Of a DNA stretch of 64,000 nucleotides, positions 28,115 through 35,504 are shown in pieces (position 1 is the first letter of the stretch; each line of letters starts with the position of its first letter). A program made the translations under genes and the position numbers. Under the pieces are notes generated by a model, which was not told the origin of the DNA, made no database searches, and saw only the letters and a program-made list of their open reading frames with translations. The DNA is taken from positions 1 to 64,000 of the forward strand of contig CAKOKD010000004.1 of NCBI GenBank assembly GCA_934090935.1. Reading direction: 5' to 3'. The DNA comes from an uncultured Bacilli bacterium. Lineage in GTDB: Bacteria > Bacillota_I > Bacilli_A > RF39 > UBA660.

Positions 28115-28402
28115 CTATTTATTTAAGTCGCTCAAATCAATTACATATTCTCCGTCTTTTGTATATAAATACTTTTCTCTAGCATATTTTGCTACATACT
28201 CTGGATCTTGTAATTTTCTAACATCATCCTCTAAATTTGCTTCTTCACTTAGAAGAGAAGTATAAAGGGAATCCAAACGTTCTTTTTCTTTTTTATTATT
28301 ATAGATTTTTTGCCATGTTGCAAAACAAGATAAAGTCATTAAACCAACCAAAAACAAAAATGATATAGAATATAAAACCAATCTCATCTTATATTTATTC
28401 AT
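28115..28402 (-). CDS. divIC: septum formation initiator, FtsB/DivIC family
   Basis: A 95-residue bitopic division protein: short cytoplasmic N-terminus, membrane helix (about 8-27), periplasmic-side coiled coil and the conserved LQDPEYVAKYAREKYLYTKDGEYVI. DivIC works with FtsL and DivIB at the septum. Start MNKYKMRL at 28402 follows GGAGGAATTGTC. It follows yabP-yabQ, the order of B. subtilis. Confidence 0.93.
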   Translation of the reverse strand: MNKYKMRLVLYSISFLFLVGLMTLSCFATWQKIYNNKKEKERLDSLYTSLLSEEANLEDDVRKLQDPEYVAKYAREKYLYTKDGEYVIDLSDLNK

Positions 28403-28453
28403 GACAATTCCTCCTACCAATAATATAACAAACATAAAAATTCATAGCATAAT

Positions 28454-28708
28454 TTATTTGCGTTTAATTAGCTGCTTTACACGTATTTTTACAATATATC
28501 CGTTAATTGCACCAATAATTATTGATAAGGTTACATAAAAATTAAATATAAAAAAATTATATCTATAGCAAACATATACAAACAACAATATAAAAATAGA
28601 GATTAAAAATACTTTTATAAATTTATTTTTATTTATTATTAATTGATAAATACAAGAAAAAAAGGTTGAAATTAAAACTATCAAAAAAATATAAATTAAT
28701 TGATTCAT
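28454..28708 (-). CDS. yabQ: YabQ-like sporulation membrane protein
   Basis: An 84-residue protein with three predicted membrane helices. Sequence alone is weak, but its place between yabP and divIC, and a start codon overlapping the yabP stop by four bases (ATGA), match yabQ. In B. subtilis YabQ is a sigma-E-dependent membrane protein needed for the spore cortex. It is much shorter than the Bacillus protein (about 210 residues) and keeps only the hydrophobic core. Confidence 0.7.
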   Translation of the reverse strand: MNQLIYIFLIVLISTFFSCIYQLIINKNKFIKVFLISIFILLFVYVCYRYNFFIFNFYVTLSIIIGAINGYIVKIRVKQLIKRK

Positions 28709-28977
28709 TTGAATAATTTAGTAATAATAGAATCTCCTACTTTTTTATCTTCAGCATATACAAAAGAATCTATTGTACCTTTAATTGAGACATTACCATC
28801 AATCGTATCCAATTTTATCATTTCAAGATTACTACCCTTAATAAATATATTACCCATATTGCTTTCTAGCAAAAATTGTTTATCATCAAAGCTCACAATT
28901 TTCTTTATACCACTTATAATTATATTTTTTCTTTCTACAATTTTTACTACATGATTTAAACTGTTATTATTTTCCAT
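28705..28977 (-). CDS. yabP: sporulation protein YabP
   Basis: A 90-residue YabP/YqfC-family protein: IVERKNIIISGIKKIVSFDD, FLLESNMGNIFIKGSNLEM and IDGNVSIKGTIDSFVY match the family closely, ending SIITKLFK. In B. subtilis yabP is transcribed by sigma-E in the mother cell. The start at 28977 follows AGGAGGATAATA; the longer reading from 29025 is not family-like. It is coupled to yabQ. Confidence 0.9.
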   Translation of the reverse strand: MENNNSLNHVVKIVERKNIIISGIKKIVSFDDKQFLLESNMGNIFIKGSNLEMIKLDTIDGNVSIKGTIDSFVYAEDKKVGDSIITKLFK

Positions 28978-29010
28978 TATTATCCTCCTAATAAAATATA
29001 TTTTTATTCC

Positions 29011-29036
29011 AAAAAAAAAATTCACAAAATTGTGAA
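29011..29036 (-). terminator. spoVG terminator
   Basis: Perfect stem TTCACAA / TTGTGAA next to the spoVG stop followed on the minus strand by ten T. It separates spoVG from yabP. Confidence 0.9.
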
Positions 29037-29315
29037 TTAATTTTCTGATTCAACTCTCTTAAGTTCTTCTTCGTATTCTTTTAAGATAGCATCAGTAAAC
29101 ATTTGTCTTGCTTCTTGATTAATTGGATGAGCTATATCTCTATATTCTCCAACGCCAGTTTGCTTGCTTGGCATAGCTAAGAAAAGACCATTATCTCCTT
29201 CAAGAATTCTAATATCATGTACTACAAATTGATTATCTATAGTAACAGATGCAAATCCTCTCATTTTAGAATTTTCTTTTTCAACTACACGTACACGTAC
29301 ATTTGTAATTTCCAT
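29037..29315 (-). CDS. spoVG: SpoVG RNA-binding regulator
   Basis: A 92-residue SpoVG protein: [40 protein letters not shown] and [14 protein letters not shown] are all present. SpoVG is a nucleic-acid-binding regulator affecting septation, sporulation and virulence genes. Full length with GAGAGGTG upstream. In B. subtilis it is also near yabG/ksgA but with several genes between (veg, ispE, purR), which are missing here. Confidence 0.97.
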   Translation of the reverse strand: MEITNVRVRVVEKENSKMRGFASVTIDNQFVVHDIRILEGDNGLFLAMPSKQTGVGEYRDIAHPINQEARQMFTDAILKEYEEELKRVESEN

Positions 29316-29376
29316 CCTGTTTCACCTCTCTATTATAGTTTAATTTTAATACATAAATTAAAAAAAAGCAACAATT

Positions 29377-30141
29377 TTATCTAGGATAACCTACATACAT
29401 CATTCCATTACCAACAAGACCACCTATGCCATTTTTTCCATATTTAGTTTTATTCAAAAGTTCCTTTATATCAAGTCTCTTATTTTTATCAGTTAACGCA
29501 ATATTAACCGCGATGATTGCCGGATCTAATGCATGAATATTTACTCTTTTGGGACTGCTAGCAAAATTAGCTCCACTTTTAATTATGTCTTCATAATCAC
29601 TTTGACATGCTCCAGCAATTATTACAAGCTTTTCATGACTTTTTTCATACTCACGAGCCTTTAAAACTGATTTCATAAAATATTTAGAATTTTTATATTT
29701 AGATATATCACTGGCATTTGCAAGTTTTCCATAAAAAGCGTCATGTCCAGTTATTACTAAAATATCCGGTTTTATTTCTTTTAAAAGGCTATCAATTTTT
29801 TGCGGAACTTCAGATTCAGGAATTCTTTTACCAATTGCTAATACTCCAGCAGATTTATAAAAAGCTAAAGATTTATCAAGATAATCTTGATCACCATCTA
29901 TATGTAAAATTTTACCAGGAAGATAAAAATACTCGTCCCTGTCACCCGTTAAAATATTTACTTCAGGCATTTTCTCTTCTCTATGTTCAGTTTTAACCAA
30001 ATCTTCTAATGGAGAATCAGCATATAGTCTAACATCCATACCCTTAAGATAAGCAATATTTCCTTCAATTTTCATAACTTTAAATATAACATCGTTGTTA
30101 TGACTAGTTCTTGTAACAGCATCACCTATTTGGATTTCCAT
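29377..30141 (-). CDS. yabG: sporulation-specific protease YabG
   Basis: A 254-residue YabG family peptidase. YabG cleaves spore coat proteins such as SpoIVA and SafA late in coat maturation. Conserved stretches seen are DAVTRTSHNND, YLPGKILHIDGDQDYLDKS, VITGHDAFYGK, IIAGACQSDYEDIIKSGANFASSPKRVNIHALDP (given here in parts), with the Cys of AGACQS as a likely catalytic residue. The start at 30141 follows GGGTGATTTTT. It lies right after ksgA as in Bacillus. A sigma-K-like promoter is described separately. Confidence 0.93.
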   Translation of the reverse strand: MEIQIGDAVTRTSHNNDVIFKVMKIEGNIAYLKGMDVRLYADSPLEDLVKTEHREEKMPEVNILTGDRDEYFYLPGKILHIDGDQDYLDKSLAFYKSAGVLAIGKRIPESEVPQKIDSLLKEIKPDILVITGHDAFYGKLANASDISKYKNSKYFMKSVLKAREYEKSHEKLVIIAGACQSDYEDIIKSGANFASSPKRVNIHALDPAIIAVNIALTDKNKRLDIKELLNKTKYGKNGIGGLVGNGMMYVGYPR

Positions 30142-30156
30142 AAAAATCACCCAATA

Positions 30157-30183
30157 TAGTATATGAAAAACTGCCCATTTAGT
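30157..30183 (-). promoter_or_regulatory. sigma-K/sigma-E-like promoter of yabG
   Basis: On the minus strand AC at 30182-30183, 16 bases, CATATACTA at 30157-30165. This fits the sigma-K pattern AC-N16-CATAnnnTA. B. subtilis yabG is known to be sigma-K dependent. The leader would be very short, which is a caution. Confidence 0.4.
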
Positions 30184-30195
30184 TAAAAAAACTTG

Positions 30196-30975
30196 CTATA
30201 TAGTATTAGCAAGTTCAACAAATATTTCATATGATAATTCTTCAGATCTAGAAGAAAGTGAGTAACCATACTTAGTTAATACACTTTCAACTTTGTTTAA
30301 ATCATAAGATTTTAAGTTATTTCTAATATTTTTCCTTTTATATTGAAAAGAATCTTTAACAAGTTTATTAAATTTTTCAAAGTCAACAGGTAATATATTA
30401 TCTTTTTTAACAAGTTTTATAACACTTGAGTCTACATTCGGAACTGGATAAAATTTAGTTCTAGAAACATCAAATAATTTCTTAATATCAAAATAATAAT
30501 TTAAAAGTACACTGATTGATCCATATTCTTTTGTTCCTGGTTTAGCAGAAAATCTTTCAGCCACCTCTTTTTGTACCATAAACACCATTTCTTTAACATC
30601 TACCCTTGATTCAATAATCGATAAAATTATTGGTGTTGTTATATAATAAGGCAGATTTCCAATAATATATAGATTTTTATAATTGATTTTACTTATATCG
30701 TTTTGAATATCCCTTTTTAGAAAATCATCAAAAATAATTTGAGTCTTATCATCTTTTATTTGATTTAATGTAGTTTCTAAATCTTTATCTACTTCATAGC
30801 AAATCAAATTTGAATCATACTTAACCAAATTTTTGGTAAGTGCTCCACTTCCTGGACCAATTTCTATAATTAGATCTTCCTCAGTTGGATTAATTGAAGA
30901 TGTAATATTATTAATAATAGATTTATCGTTTAAAAAATTTTGACCAAATTTTTTCTTAAACACGTGTTTTTCCAT
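30196..30975 (-). CDS. rsmA: 16S rRNA (adenine 1518/1519-N6) dimethyltransferase
   Basis: KsgA/RsmA dimethylates two adenines near the 3' end of 16S rRNA late in 30S assembly. The 259-residue protein has FGQNFLNDKSI, the SAM-binding IEIGPGSGALTKNL, and the catalytic GNLPYYITTPI, plus the C-terminal helical domain. Start at 30975 follows GGTGATTTT. Confidence 0.97.
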   Translation of the reverse strand: MEKHVFKKKFGQNFLNDKSIINNITSSINPTEEDLIIEIGPGSGALTKNLVKYDSNLICYEVDKDLETTLNQIKDDKTQIIFDDFLKRDIQNDISKINYKNLYIIGNLPYYITTPIILSIIESRVDVKEMVFMVQKEVAERFSAKPGTKEYGSISVLLNYYFDIKKLFDVSRTKFYPVPNVDSSVIKLVKKDNILPVDFEKFNKLVKDSFQYKRKNIRNNLKSYDLNKVESVLTKYGYSLSSRSEELSYEIFVELANTI

Positions 30976-31046
30976 AAAATCACCATGTAATAAGTTTACC
31001 ACAAATATTATCTATGGTAAAATGTCTTTAAGGATAAGTGGAATTT

Positions 31047-31871
31047 ATGGAAATAAATTATGATAAAATCGATAAAGAACTAAATGACTTTGCAATAGAT
31101 AAAATTTACGAACTATTGTCTATTTTTGGAGATGATATAACACCTGCTGCAAAAGAGCAATTTGAAAATGCAGTAATAAAAAACAGAATAATTGCTGTAG
31201 ATCAACCATCAAATGAAAACATGGACTTCTTTAAAGGTAATATTCCACCAGCCCATGGTCCAAGGACAAAAGAAGATGGCATGATTCATATTTATCCATA
31301 TATTTATGATAAAGATACCAACTTACTAATAAAACATTATATAGATGAAGGAATATTAACTCATGAATTATGTCATTACATCATAAAGTTAGATTTTGAA
31401 TCTCCTGATAAAAGTGAAACAGATTTAGGACATTTTATTAATGAAGGAGCTGTACAGTTACTAACAGAACAAATTGATAACAAAAAATATCAAGGAGTTG
31501 AATATCGCAAAAATGTAGAGCTAGCTAGGATTTTACTTACCAAAATACCTACTAAAAATATATTTAGAGGAAATTTAAAAGAAATTTTATCTCCAGAACA
31601 ATTTATAGAAATAAAAGAAGAATATCTTAAACAAAAAACATTTACAGAAGAAATTAATAATTTAGTTACTAGAATTGGAACTATATATAATTTAGATTAT
31701 CAATCTATTGTTAGAAGATTAAAAAGAATGACTATATTAGAAACTATTGGTTATTTAAAAGAGGAAATACCTAAATTACCAAATACTTTAGAAAAAGATG
31801 AATTTTTAAAAGAAATTGATGAAATATCTAAAAGTTTTAACATAGAAAAAGAAGTTACTCCTAAAATGTAA
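31047..31871 (+). CDS. putative zinc metallopeptidase (HExxH)
   Basis: A 274-residue protein with HELCHYIIKL around residue 105, an HExxH zincin motif, followed about 25 residues later by FINEGAVQLLTEQI, where the Glu could be the third zinc ligand. Family not named with confidence. No signal peptide, so it is cytoplasmic. An in-frame GTG at 31038 with AAGGA upstream may be the true start, adding three residues. It interrupts the conserved block between ksgA and the 3D-domain gene on the opposite strand, which suggests insertion. Confidence 0.75.
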   Translation: MEINYDKIDKELNDFAIDKIYELLSIFGDDITPAAKEQFENAVIKNRIIAVDQPSNENMDFFKGNIPPAHGPRTKEDGMIHIYPYIYDKDTNLLIKHYIDEGILTHELCHYIIKLDFESPDKSETDLGHFINEGAVQLLTEQIDNKKYQGVEYRKNVELARILLTKIPTKNIFRGNLKEILSPEQFIEIKEEYLKQKTFTEEINNLVTRIGTIYNLDYQSIVRRLKRMTILETIGYLKEEIPKLPNTLEKDEFLKEIDEISKSFNIEKEVTPKM

Positions 31872-31879
31872 CTTCTTTT
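31849..31879. terminator. terminator after the metallopeptidase-like gene
   Basis: Perfect stem GAAGTTAC (31851-31858) / GTAACTTC (31868-31875) overlapping the stop, followed by TTTTAT. It may serve the convergent 3D-domain gene as well. Confidence 0.75.
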
Positions 31880-32420
31880 ATCTTTCCCATCCATTTCTTA
31901 AAACATCATAACTAATCTTGTGTCTACCAACATTTTTAGTAGCGTAATCTTCAGATTCAACAAGTAAATCCAAATCTGTTCCTAGAACACCACGATCAAG
32001 TACGATTGCTACAACTTTTTCACCAGAAACATAATCAGCATCAAATGTTACAATTGAACCACATTTTAAATTTTTACTTGATGCAACAATCCTAACATTA
32101 CCATAATCAGCATCATTATATATAGTTGTTCCATCTGATACATCTTGTCCAGTACATCCAAGTTTACCACTACAAAGTGGACAATTAGCTCCATATCCTG
32201 TCAAATCTCCAGTAAATGTATCAAGAGGATAATATTTATCTTTCAATTGAATTTCATTTAGTTTATATGCCATTGCTGTCAAATCAATCGTTTTATTTAA
32301 ATTTTCATTTGTTATTTTATCATTTAAATTAACCATGTTCACTTTTTGTATTACAAACACTGAACAAATAATCAATATGATTTTAGTTGCTTTAATAAAT
32401 TTGTTACTATCCTTAATCAT
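31878..32420 (-). CDS. 3D-domain (YabE/Rpf-like) exported protein
   Basis: A 180-residue protein with an N-terminal signal-anchor (about 10-28) and a C-terminal 3D domain (about 70-180) containing CGSIVTFDADYVSGEKVVAIVLDRGVLGTDLDLLVES (described in parts: DRG then DLDLL). The 3D fold occurs in lytic transglycosylases and in YabE, which sits at this position, between tatD and ksgA, in B. subtilis. The G5 and DUF348 domains of YabE are missing. An unusual CPLCSGKLGC pair of Cys motifs lies near residue 80. Confidence 0.78.
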   Translation of the reverse strand: MIKDSNKFIKATKIILIICSVFVIQKVNMVNLNDKITNENLNKTIDLTAMAYKLNEIQLKDKYYPLDTFTGDLTGYGANCPLCSGKLGCTGQDVSDGTTIYNDADYGNVRIVASSKNLKCGSIVTFDADYVSGEKVVAIVLDRGVLGTDLDLLVESEDYATKNVGRHKISYDVLRNGWER

Positions 32421-32488
32421 ATAACCACCTTATATACTCATTTTAGCAAAAATCAATATATAAGTAAACACTTTACACAAATTTTATA

Positions 32489-33247
32489 TTACTTTTTTAT
32501 TTTATAAAGTTCTTGTACGTTCTTTTCAGTTATAGAAGATACTTCTTCTATGCTTATTCCTTTTAGATCAGCTAAATATTCAGCAATAGTTTTTATATAT
32601 TTTGGTTCATTAGAATATTTTCTAAAAGGTTCTGGCGTTAAATAAGGTGAATCAGTCTCTAAAACAATTCTATCCAAAGGAATATTCTTAATGACTTGAT
32701 CTATTTTAGAATTTTTAAAAGTCATAACTCCACCTACACCAAAATAGAAACCTAATTTCATAAATATATTGGCTGTTTCAAGACTACCGCTAAAGCAATG
32801 AATTACTCCGCGAACTTTAAACTTTTTAATAGAATTAATTGTATCCAACGTTGCTTCTCTAGAATGAACAACTACTGGTAAATTATACTTTTCAGCCAAA
32901 GCTAGTTGAAATTCAAAAACTTCAATCTGCTTATCACGATTTTCCTTTGTATAATAATAATCAAGACCTATTTCCCCTATTGCTACTAGCTTTTTATTAT
33001 TTATATTATCTACAATAATTTTTTCGGTTTTTTTATAATCATCGTCCATATCTTCGGGATGTATTCCAATACAGGCATATATATTTTCATATTCTTCAGA
33101 AGTTTTTAACACTTCCGGAATGTTTTTTAGACTAGTAGCTGCATTTAAAATTGTATCCACATTATTATTTTTTGCAGATTCTATAACTTTATTAAAATCC
33201 TCAAAATATTCATTAAAAATATGTGCATGAGTATCTGTAAAATGCAT
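32489..33247 (-). CDS. tatD: TatD-family metal-dependent deoxyribonuclease
   Basis: A 252-residue TIM-barrel hydrolase with DTHAHIFNEYF (metal-binding HxH), AIGEIGLDYYY (Glu ligand), VVHSREATLDTI, GVIHCFSGSLETA and ETDSPYLTPEPFR. It is expected to be a 3' exonuclease acting on DNA or RNA. It follows metG, the conserved metG-tatD pair. Confidence 0.95.
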   Translation of the reverse strand: MHFTDTHAHIFNEYFEDFNKVIESAKNNNVDTILNAATSLKNIPEVLKTSEEYENIYACIGIHPEDMDDDYKKTEKIIVDNINNKKLVAIGEIGLDYYYTKENRDKQIEVFEFQLALAEKYNLPVVVHSREATLDTINSIKKFKVRGVIHCFSGSLETANIFMKLGFYFGVGGVMTFKNSKIDQVIKNIPLDRIVLETDSPYLTPEPFRKYSNEPKYIKTIAEYLADLKGISIEEVSSITEKNVQELYKIKK

Positions 33248-33276
33248 AAAATGACCTCCAATAAATAAGAAAGTGA

Positions 33277-34824
33277 TTACTCACTTTCCTTTTCTATTCT
33301 TGCAAATAATATTTCTGGTTTATTTAAAACAGTACCAGACTTAAATTGACCGAATTCTTTAGTTGATTCATAAGAAGTTAAATCAGTATTAATTTGATTG
33401 AATATTTTTTCTGTTGTTTCAGGTATAAATGCTTGAAGATAAACAGTGCAAATTCTTATTGATTCAATTAAATTATACAACACAGTTTTTAATCTATCTT
33501 GTTTTGTTTCATCCTTAGCTAAAACCCAAGGGGTTGTATCATCAATATATTTATTTGTTGCTCTTAGACAATTAAATACTTCATCAATAGCATCAGCTAT
33601 TCTTAAGTCATCCATTTTTTTCTTAAACAAACTAGGTAAAGCTTCAATTTTTTCTATTAAAGCAGCGTCAACATCTTCAGTAACACGTGTATTTTCAACT
33701 ACACCGTCAAAGTATTTATGAGACATTGAAATAGTTCTATTAACAAGGTTTCCTAAAATGTTAGCAAGATCACCATTTATTCTTTCAACAAGTAAATCTT
33801 CAGAGAAAACTCCATCACTTGCAAAAGGGATTTCATGTAAGAAGAAGTATCTTATGGCATCTACTCCGTATTTATTAACAAGGTCGTCAGCATACACTAA
33901 ATTACCTTTACTTTTACTCATCTTACCATCAGCCATTATTAACCAAGGATGCCCAAATACTTTTTCTGGAAGTGGTAAATCTAAACTCATCAGGAAACAT
34001 GGCCAATAAATCGTATGGAATCTCACTATATCTTTTCCAATCAAATGTAAATTTGCTGGCCATAACCTTTTAAATTCTTCTGTCTCATTATCAACATCAT
34101 ATCCAATATTTGTAATATAATTTGACAATGCATCTAACCAAACATACACAACATGTTTTGGATCAAAATCTACTGGTATTCCCCAAGAAAATGATGTACG
34201 AGATACGCATAAATCTTGAAGACCTGGCTTAATAAAATTATTTAACATTTCATTTTTTCTAGCTTCAGGTTGAATAAATTCAGGATGACTTTCTATATAT
34301 TCAATTAACTTATCTTGATATTTTGATAGTCTGAAGAAATATGCTTCTTCACATTTTTCTTGAACTTCTCTACCACAATCAGGACATTTGCCATCGACTA
34401 ATTGACTTTCAGTCCAAAAAGATTCACAAGGTGTGCAATACAATCCTTTATACTCACCTTTATAAATATCACCTTTATCATACATTTTCTTAAATATATG
34501 TTGAACTATTTCTTCATGGTGTTTATCAGTTGTTCTAACAAATTTATCATATGTTGTATTCATCAAATCCCAGATAGTTTTTATTTCTCCGGCAACTTTA
34601 TCAACATATGCTTGTGGTTCAATTCCAGCTTCAGTTGATTTAATTTGAATTTTTTCTCCATGTTCATCTGTTCCAGTTTGAAAATAAACATCATAACCTT
34701 CTAATCTTTTATTTCTAGCAATTGCATCAGCTAAAACAATCTCATAAGTATTTCCAATATGAGGTTTTGCAGATGTATAAGCAATTGCTGTACTAATATA
34801 ATACTTTTCTTTTTCCATTTTCAT
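33277..34824 (-). CDS. metG: methionyl-tRNA synthetase
   Basis: MetRS of the short form, 515 residues, with no C-terminal tRNA-binding domain. It has the class I HIGH-like KPHIGNTYE, a zinc site CTPCESFW ... CPDCGRE, the KMSKS loop DGKMSKSKGN and the anticodon-binding helical domain. Three ATGs are close together; the second (34824) has the best spacing after AGGGAG. The gene overlaps nudix and is expected to be controlled by the T-box at 35267-35467. Confidence 0.96.
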   Translation of the reverse strand: MKMEKEKYYISTAIAYTSAKPHIGNTYEIVLADAIARNKRLEGYDVYFQTGTDEHGEKIQIKSTEAGIEPQAYVDKVAGEIKTIWDLMNTTYDKFVRTTDKHHEEIVQHIFKKMYDKGDIYKGEYKGLYCTPCESFWTESQLVDGKCPDCGREVQEKCEEAYFFRLSKYQDKLIEYIESHPEFIQPEARKNEMLNNFIKPGLQDLCVSRTSFSWGIPVDFDPKHVVYVWLDALSNYITNIGYDVDNETEEFKRLWPANLHLIGKDIVRFHTIYWPCFLMSLDLPLPEKVFGHPWLIMADGKMSKSKGNLVYADDLVNKYGVDAIRYFFLHEIPFASDGVFSEDLLVERINGDLANILGNLVNRTISMSHKYFDGVVENTRVTEDVDAALIEKIEALPSLFKKKMDDLRIADAIDEVFNCLRATNKYIDDTTPWVLAKDETKQDRLKTVLYNLIESIRICTVYLQAFIPETTEKIFNQINTDLTSYESTKEFGQFKSGTVLNKPEILFARIEKESE

Positions 34825-35251
34825 CATTCTCCCTATACATTGTATTATTTAAATAATTATCTATTATATTTTTTGCTGGTGAACTTAAAGTTGGTAAATT
34901 TTCGATATCAAACCAATCATAAGCAACTTGTTCTTCCGTATCACCTAAATTTATTTCACCATTCCACATCCGAGCAAGGATTCCAAAAGTAACAAAATGA
35001 GCATATTCGTTTATATCATCGGCAATAGAAATTATTGATAAGTCTTCAATGCTTAAGTTTACCTCTTGCATTGCCTTTCTTTTTGCAGCCTCAAAAATTG
35101 TTTCACCATATTTTATTTTTCCTGCTGGAAGTGTCCAAGTACCCTCAAGATGCATATCACTTGCTGCTTTTTTTGCATCATCATTTCTCTTAATTAGCAG
35201 AATTTTTCCTTCTTCGTTAAACAACATAACACCTAATCCTACACCTGGCAT
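34793..35251 (-). CDS. Nudix-fold protein with altered Nudix box
   Basis: A 152-residue protein with the MutT-like fold: GVGLGVMLFNEEGKILLIKRND, TWTLPAGKIKYGETIFEAAKRK (in parts), and a downstream strand pair. The Nudix box reads GKIKYGETIFEAAKRKAMQEVNL: the expected REUxEE is RKAMQE, so two metal-binding Glu positions are Lys and Gln. It may have lost or altered hydrolase activity. The start is at 35251 after GGAGGTGATA; a longer reading would begin inside the T-box. It is the first gene of the metG operon. Confidence 0.85.
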   Translation of the reverse strand: MPGVGLGVMLFNEEGKILLIKRNDDAKKAASDMHLEGTWTLPAGKIKYGETIFEAAKRKAMQEVNLSIEDLSIISIADDINEYAHFVTFGILARMWNGEINLGDTEEQVAYDWFDIENLPTLSSPAKNIIDNYLNNTMYRENDENGKRKVLY

Positions 35252-35266
35252 ATTATCACCTCCAAC

Positions 35267-35467
35267 AAAAAAACATCCATAACATAGGAACGAACATATC
35301 CGTGGTACCATCCTATTTTATGAATGTAATCATACACTTTTATCTTAACGCGACTTAAACGATTTAAACTCCAGACCCATTCGATTATTTTACTAACTTA
35401 TCTGCTCTCACCTAACCAGATTCTCTTATAAAAGTCTTCAAATAACTTCTTTCTTTCTTTGTCTAAC
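35267..35467 (-). promoter_or_regulatory. T-box riboswitch, methionine
   Basis: The leader has the T-box AGGATGGTACCACG with antiterminator pairing to CGTTCCT, and a competing terminator stem CATTCATAAAATAGGA / TCCTATGTTATGGATG followed by seven T. In Stem I the specifier bulge reads GAATGG with Met codon ATG at 35378-35380 and AGAG/AGCAG distal loops. Uncharged tRNA-Met is expected to turn on nudix and metG. Confidence 0.93.
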
Positions 35468-35473
35468 GCCTTT

Positions 35474-35502
35474 AATATATCACGTAAAAATAATTTATTC
35501 AA
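35474..35502 (-). promoter_or_regulatory. promoter of the T-box operon
   Basis: TTGAAT at 35497-35502, 17 bases, extended -10 GTGATATATT (TATATT at 35474-35479). It abuts the mfd stop codon. Confidence 0.7.
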
Positions 35503-35504
35503 GT

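Noticed and set aside
35252..35311. Longer Nudix reading frame starting at 35311
   Set aside because: The added 20 codons lie in the T-box terminator hairpin and T-run, and GGAGGTGATA directly precedes the ATG at 35251.
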